DNA of 64,000 nucleotides, from the NCBI GenBank assembly GCA_026929865.2, contig CM049395.1, positions 32,605,501-32,669,500 on the forward strand, read 5' to 3'. The notes below the pieces were generated by a model that saw nothing but the letters and a program-made list of their open reading frames with translations, was not told the DNA's origin and ran no database searches. Position numbers and translations under genes: made by a program. Below are positions 63,262-64,000 of this stretch, piece after piece. How positions within the stretch are numbered: the stretch's first letter is position 1; the number at the start of each line of letters is the position of its first letter. The DNA is from Hyperoplus lanceolatus (lineage: Eukaryota > Chordata > Actinopteri > Uranoscopiformes > Ammodytidae).

Positions 63262-64000
63262 CCGTGTATCAACAGATCATTTTTCAGTGCCCACACAGTA
63301 AAAAAATGTGGCGGATCGTCAGGAGATATTCACTGATTTTTACTTGAAGGGATTCTTACAACCAGTGTTTAAAATTGTATAGAGGCTGCAGCTTTGTGCA
63401 TTTTAGCCATCAATGATTCCATTTTATCTTCTTTGCCACTTAGTCAATGTCTCATTTCAACACTAGTTTGTTTTAATAGATGGAGTAATGTTTTGACCTA
63501 GGTCAAATCTTCCACTGACAGATTTATTTTCAACCAAAAGCTTCTGTATATAAATCAATATGAATAATCAGTGGCCCATTTCAGTACCAAGAGGGATTTT
63601 ATCCATCGACTCTGCAGTAGAGAGACAGAGTTCATGACTGAGTTGATCGCTAGTTATTCGTCTCCACGAATGGAGTTTCTTGATAGTTAATCAAAAGACA
63701 AATGCCTTGAACCGAAATGTTTGGCCTTTATGTTTTTTCATTTTATTATAGATATACCCTCAGGGGTAACCAAGGAGTGTAGAAGGTTAACAGTGCGGAC
63801 TGATAAATCCATGTCTCGCCACAGGTTTCATTTTTCTTCTGAGCATATCAGCGCTGTGCACGTTACTCCTGTTTTAGAAAGTCTGAATATGCCAGTTTCT
63901 GATGTGCTCCAGTGAAATGTTATCATTTTTGTATCAGGCAATTGGGCAGGCAGGAGGTTTGGCTCCACTCGAACAGTTCTGTCTGTTCTCTCATGGTGGA

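Larger units (their letters stand above)
54306..64000 (+). other. Intron 2 of the NELL-type gene (continues past window)
   Basis: No frame resembling the next NELL exon (the segment that continues the N-terminal domain) was found up to the window end, so intron 2 exceeds 9.6 kb. NELL1 genes are known for very long introns. Contents are AT-rich unique sequence, a hAT-like remnant (56715-57850), a short (TG)n near 62742 and an inverted-repeat module at 63187-63261. Confidence 0.6.

Overview
This window looks like nuclear DNA from a teleost fish. It has very long (AC)n/(GT)n tracts, two Tc1-type transposons of fish IR/DR style, many hAT insertions with 8-bp target duplications, tRNA-derived fish SINEs and spliced eukaryotic exons. 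About 53 kb is repeat-rich intergenic DNA. The only host gene I can support begins at 53607. Family names are given from recognition of motifs and termini, not from a search.

Layout. 1-2396: no gene; one LINE 3' tail. 2399-4039: a Tc1 element rearranged into a large inverted repeat. 4376-13150: one minus-strand non-LTR retrotransposon (endonuclease plus reverse transcriptase) split by four insertions: a TTAA-flanked element (5001-6506), a hAT (8048-10353) that itself holds at least one more hAT (8583-9274), a short element (10571-10790) and a second Tc1 (11024-12630). 13151-22398: mostly plain sequence with a SINE and an (AC)n tract. 22407-28226: a hAT with a perfect 8-bp duplication, holding a 4.9-kb insertion with CACTA-like ends. 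That insertion carries a decayed, intron-containing gene that is not a transposase (probably the fish SAMD3-like family). 31330-32939: a compact minus-strand LTR element with nearly identical LTRs. 33050-41200: a cluster of TTAA-type elements, a 3.2-kb hAT with a BED-finger transposase remnant and another hAT inside it, and an LTR-like piece. 41200-53400: sparse repeats, plus one unexplained candidate exon on the minus strand near 45.9-46.0 kb.

The host gene: 53607-54305 encodes a signal peptide exon and the start of the N-terminal domain of a NELL-family secreted protein, closest to NELL1. The remaining 9.7 kb is its intron 2, so the rest of the gene lies to the right. The intergenic DNA has served as a transposon sink, and empty sites can be read for several insertions. 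I saw no CRISPR array, rRNA, canonical tRNA gene or prokaryotic feature.
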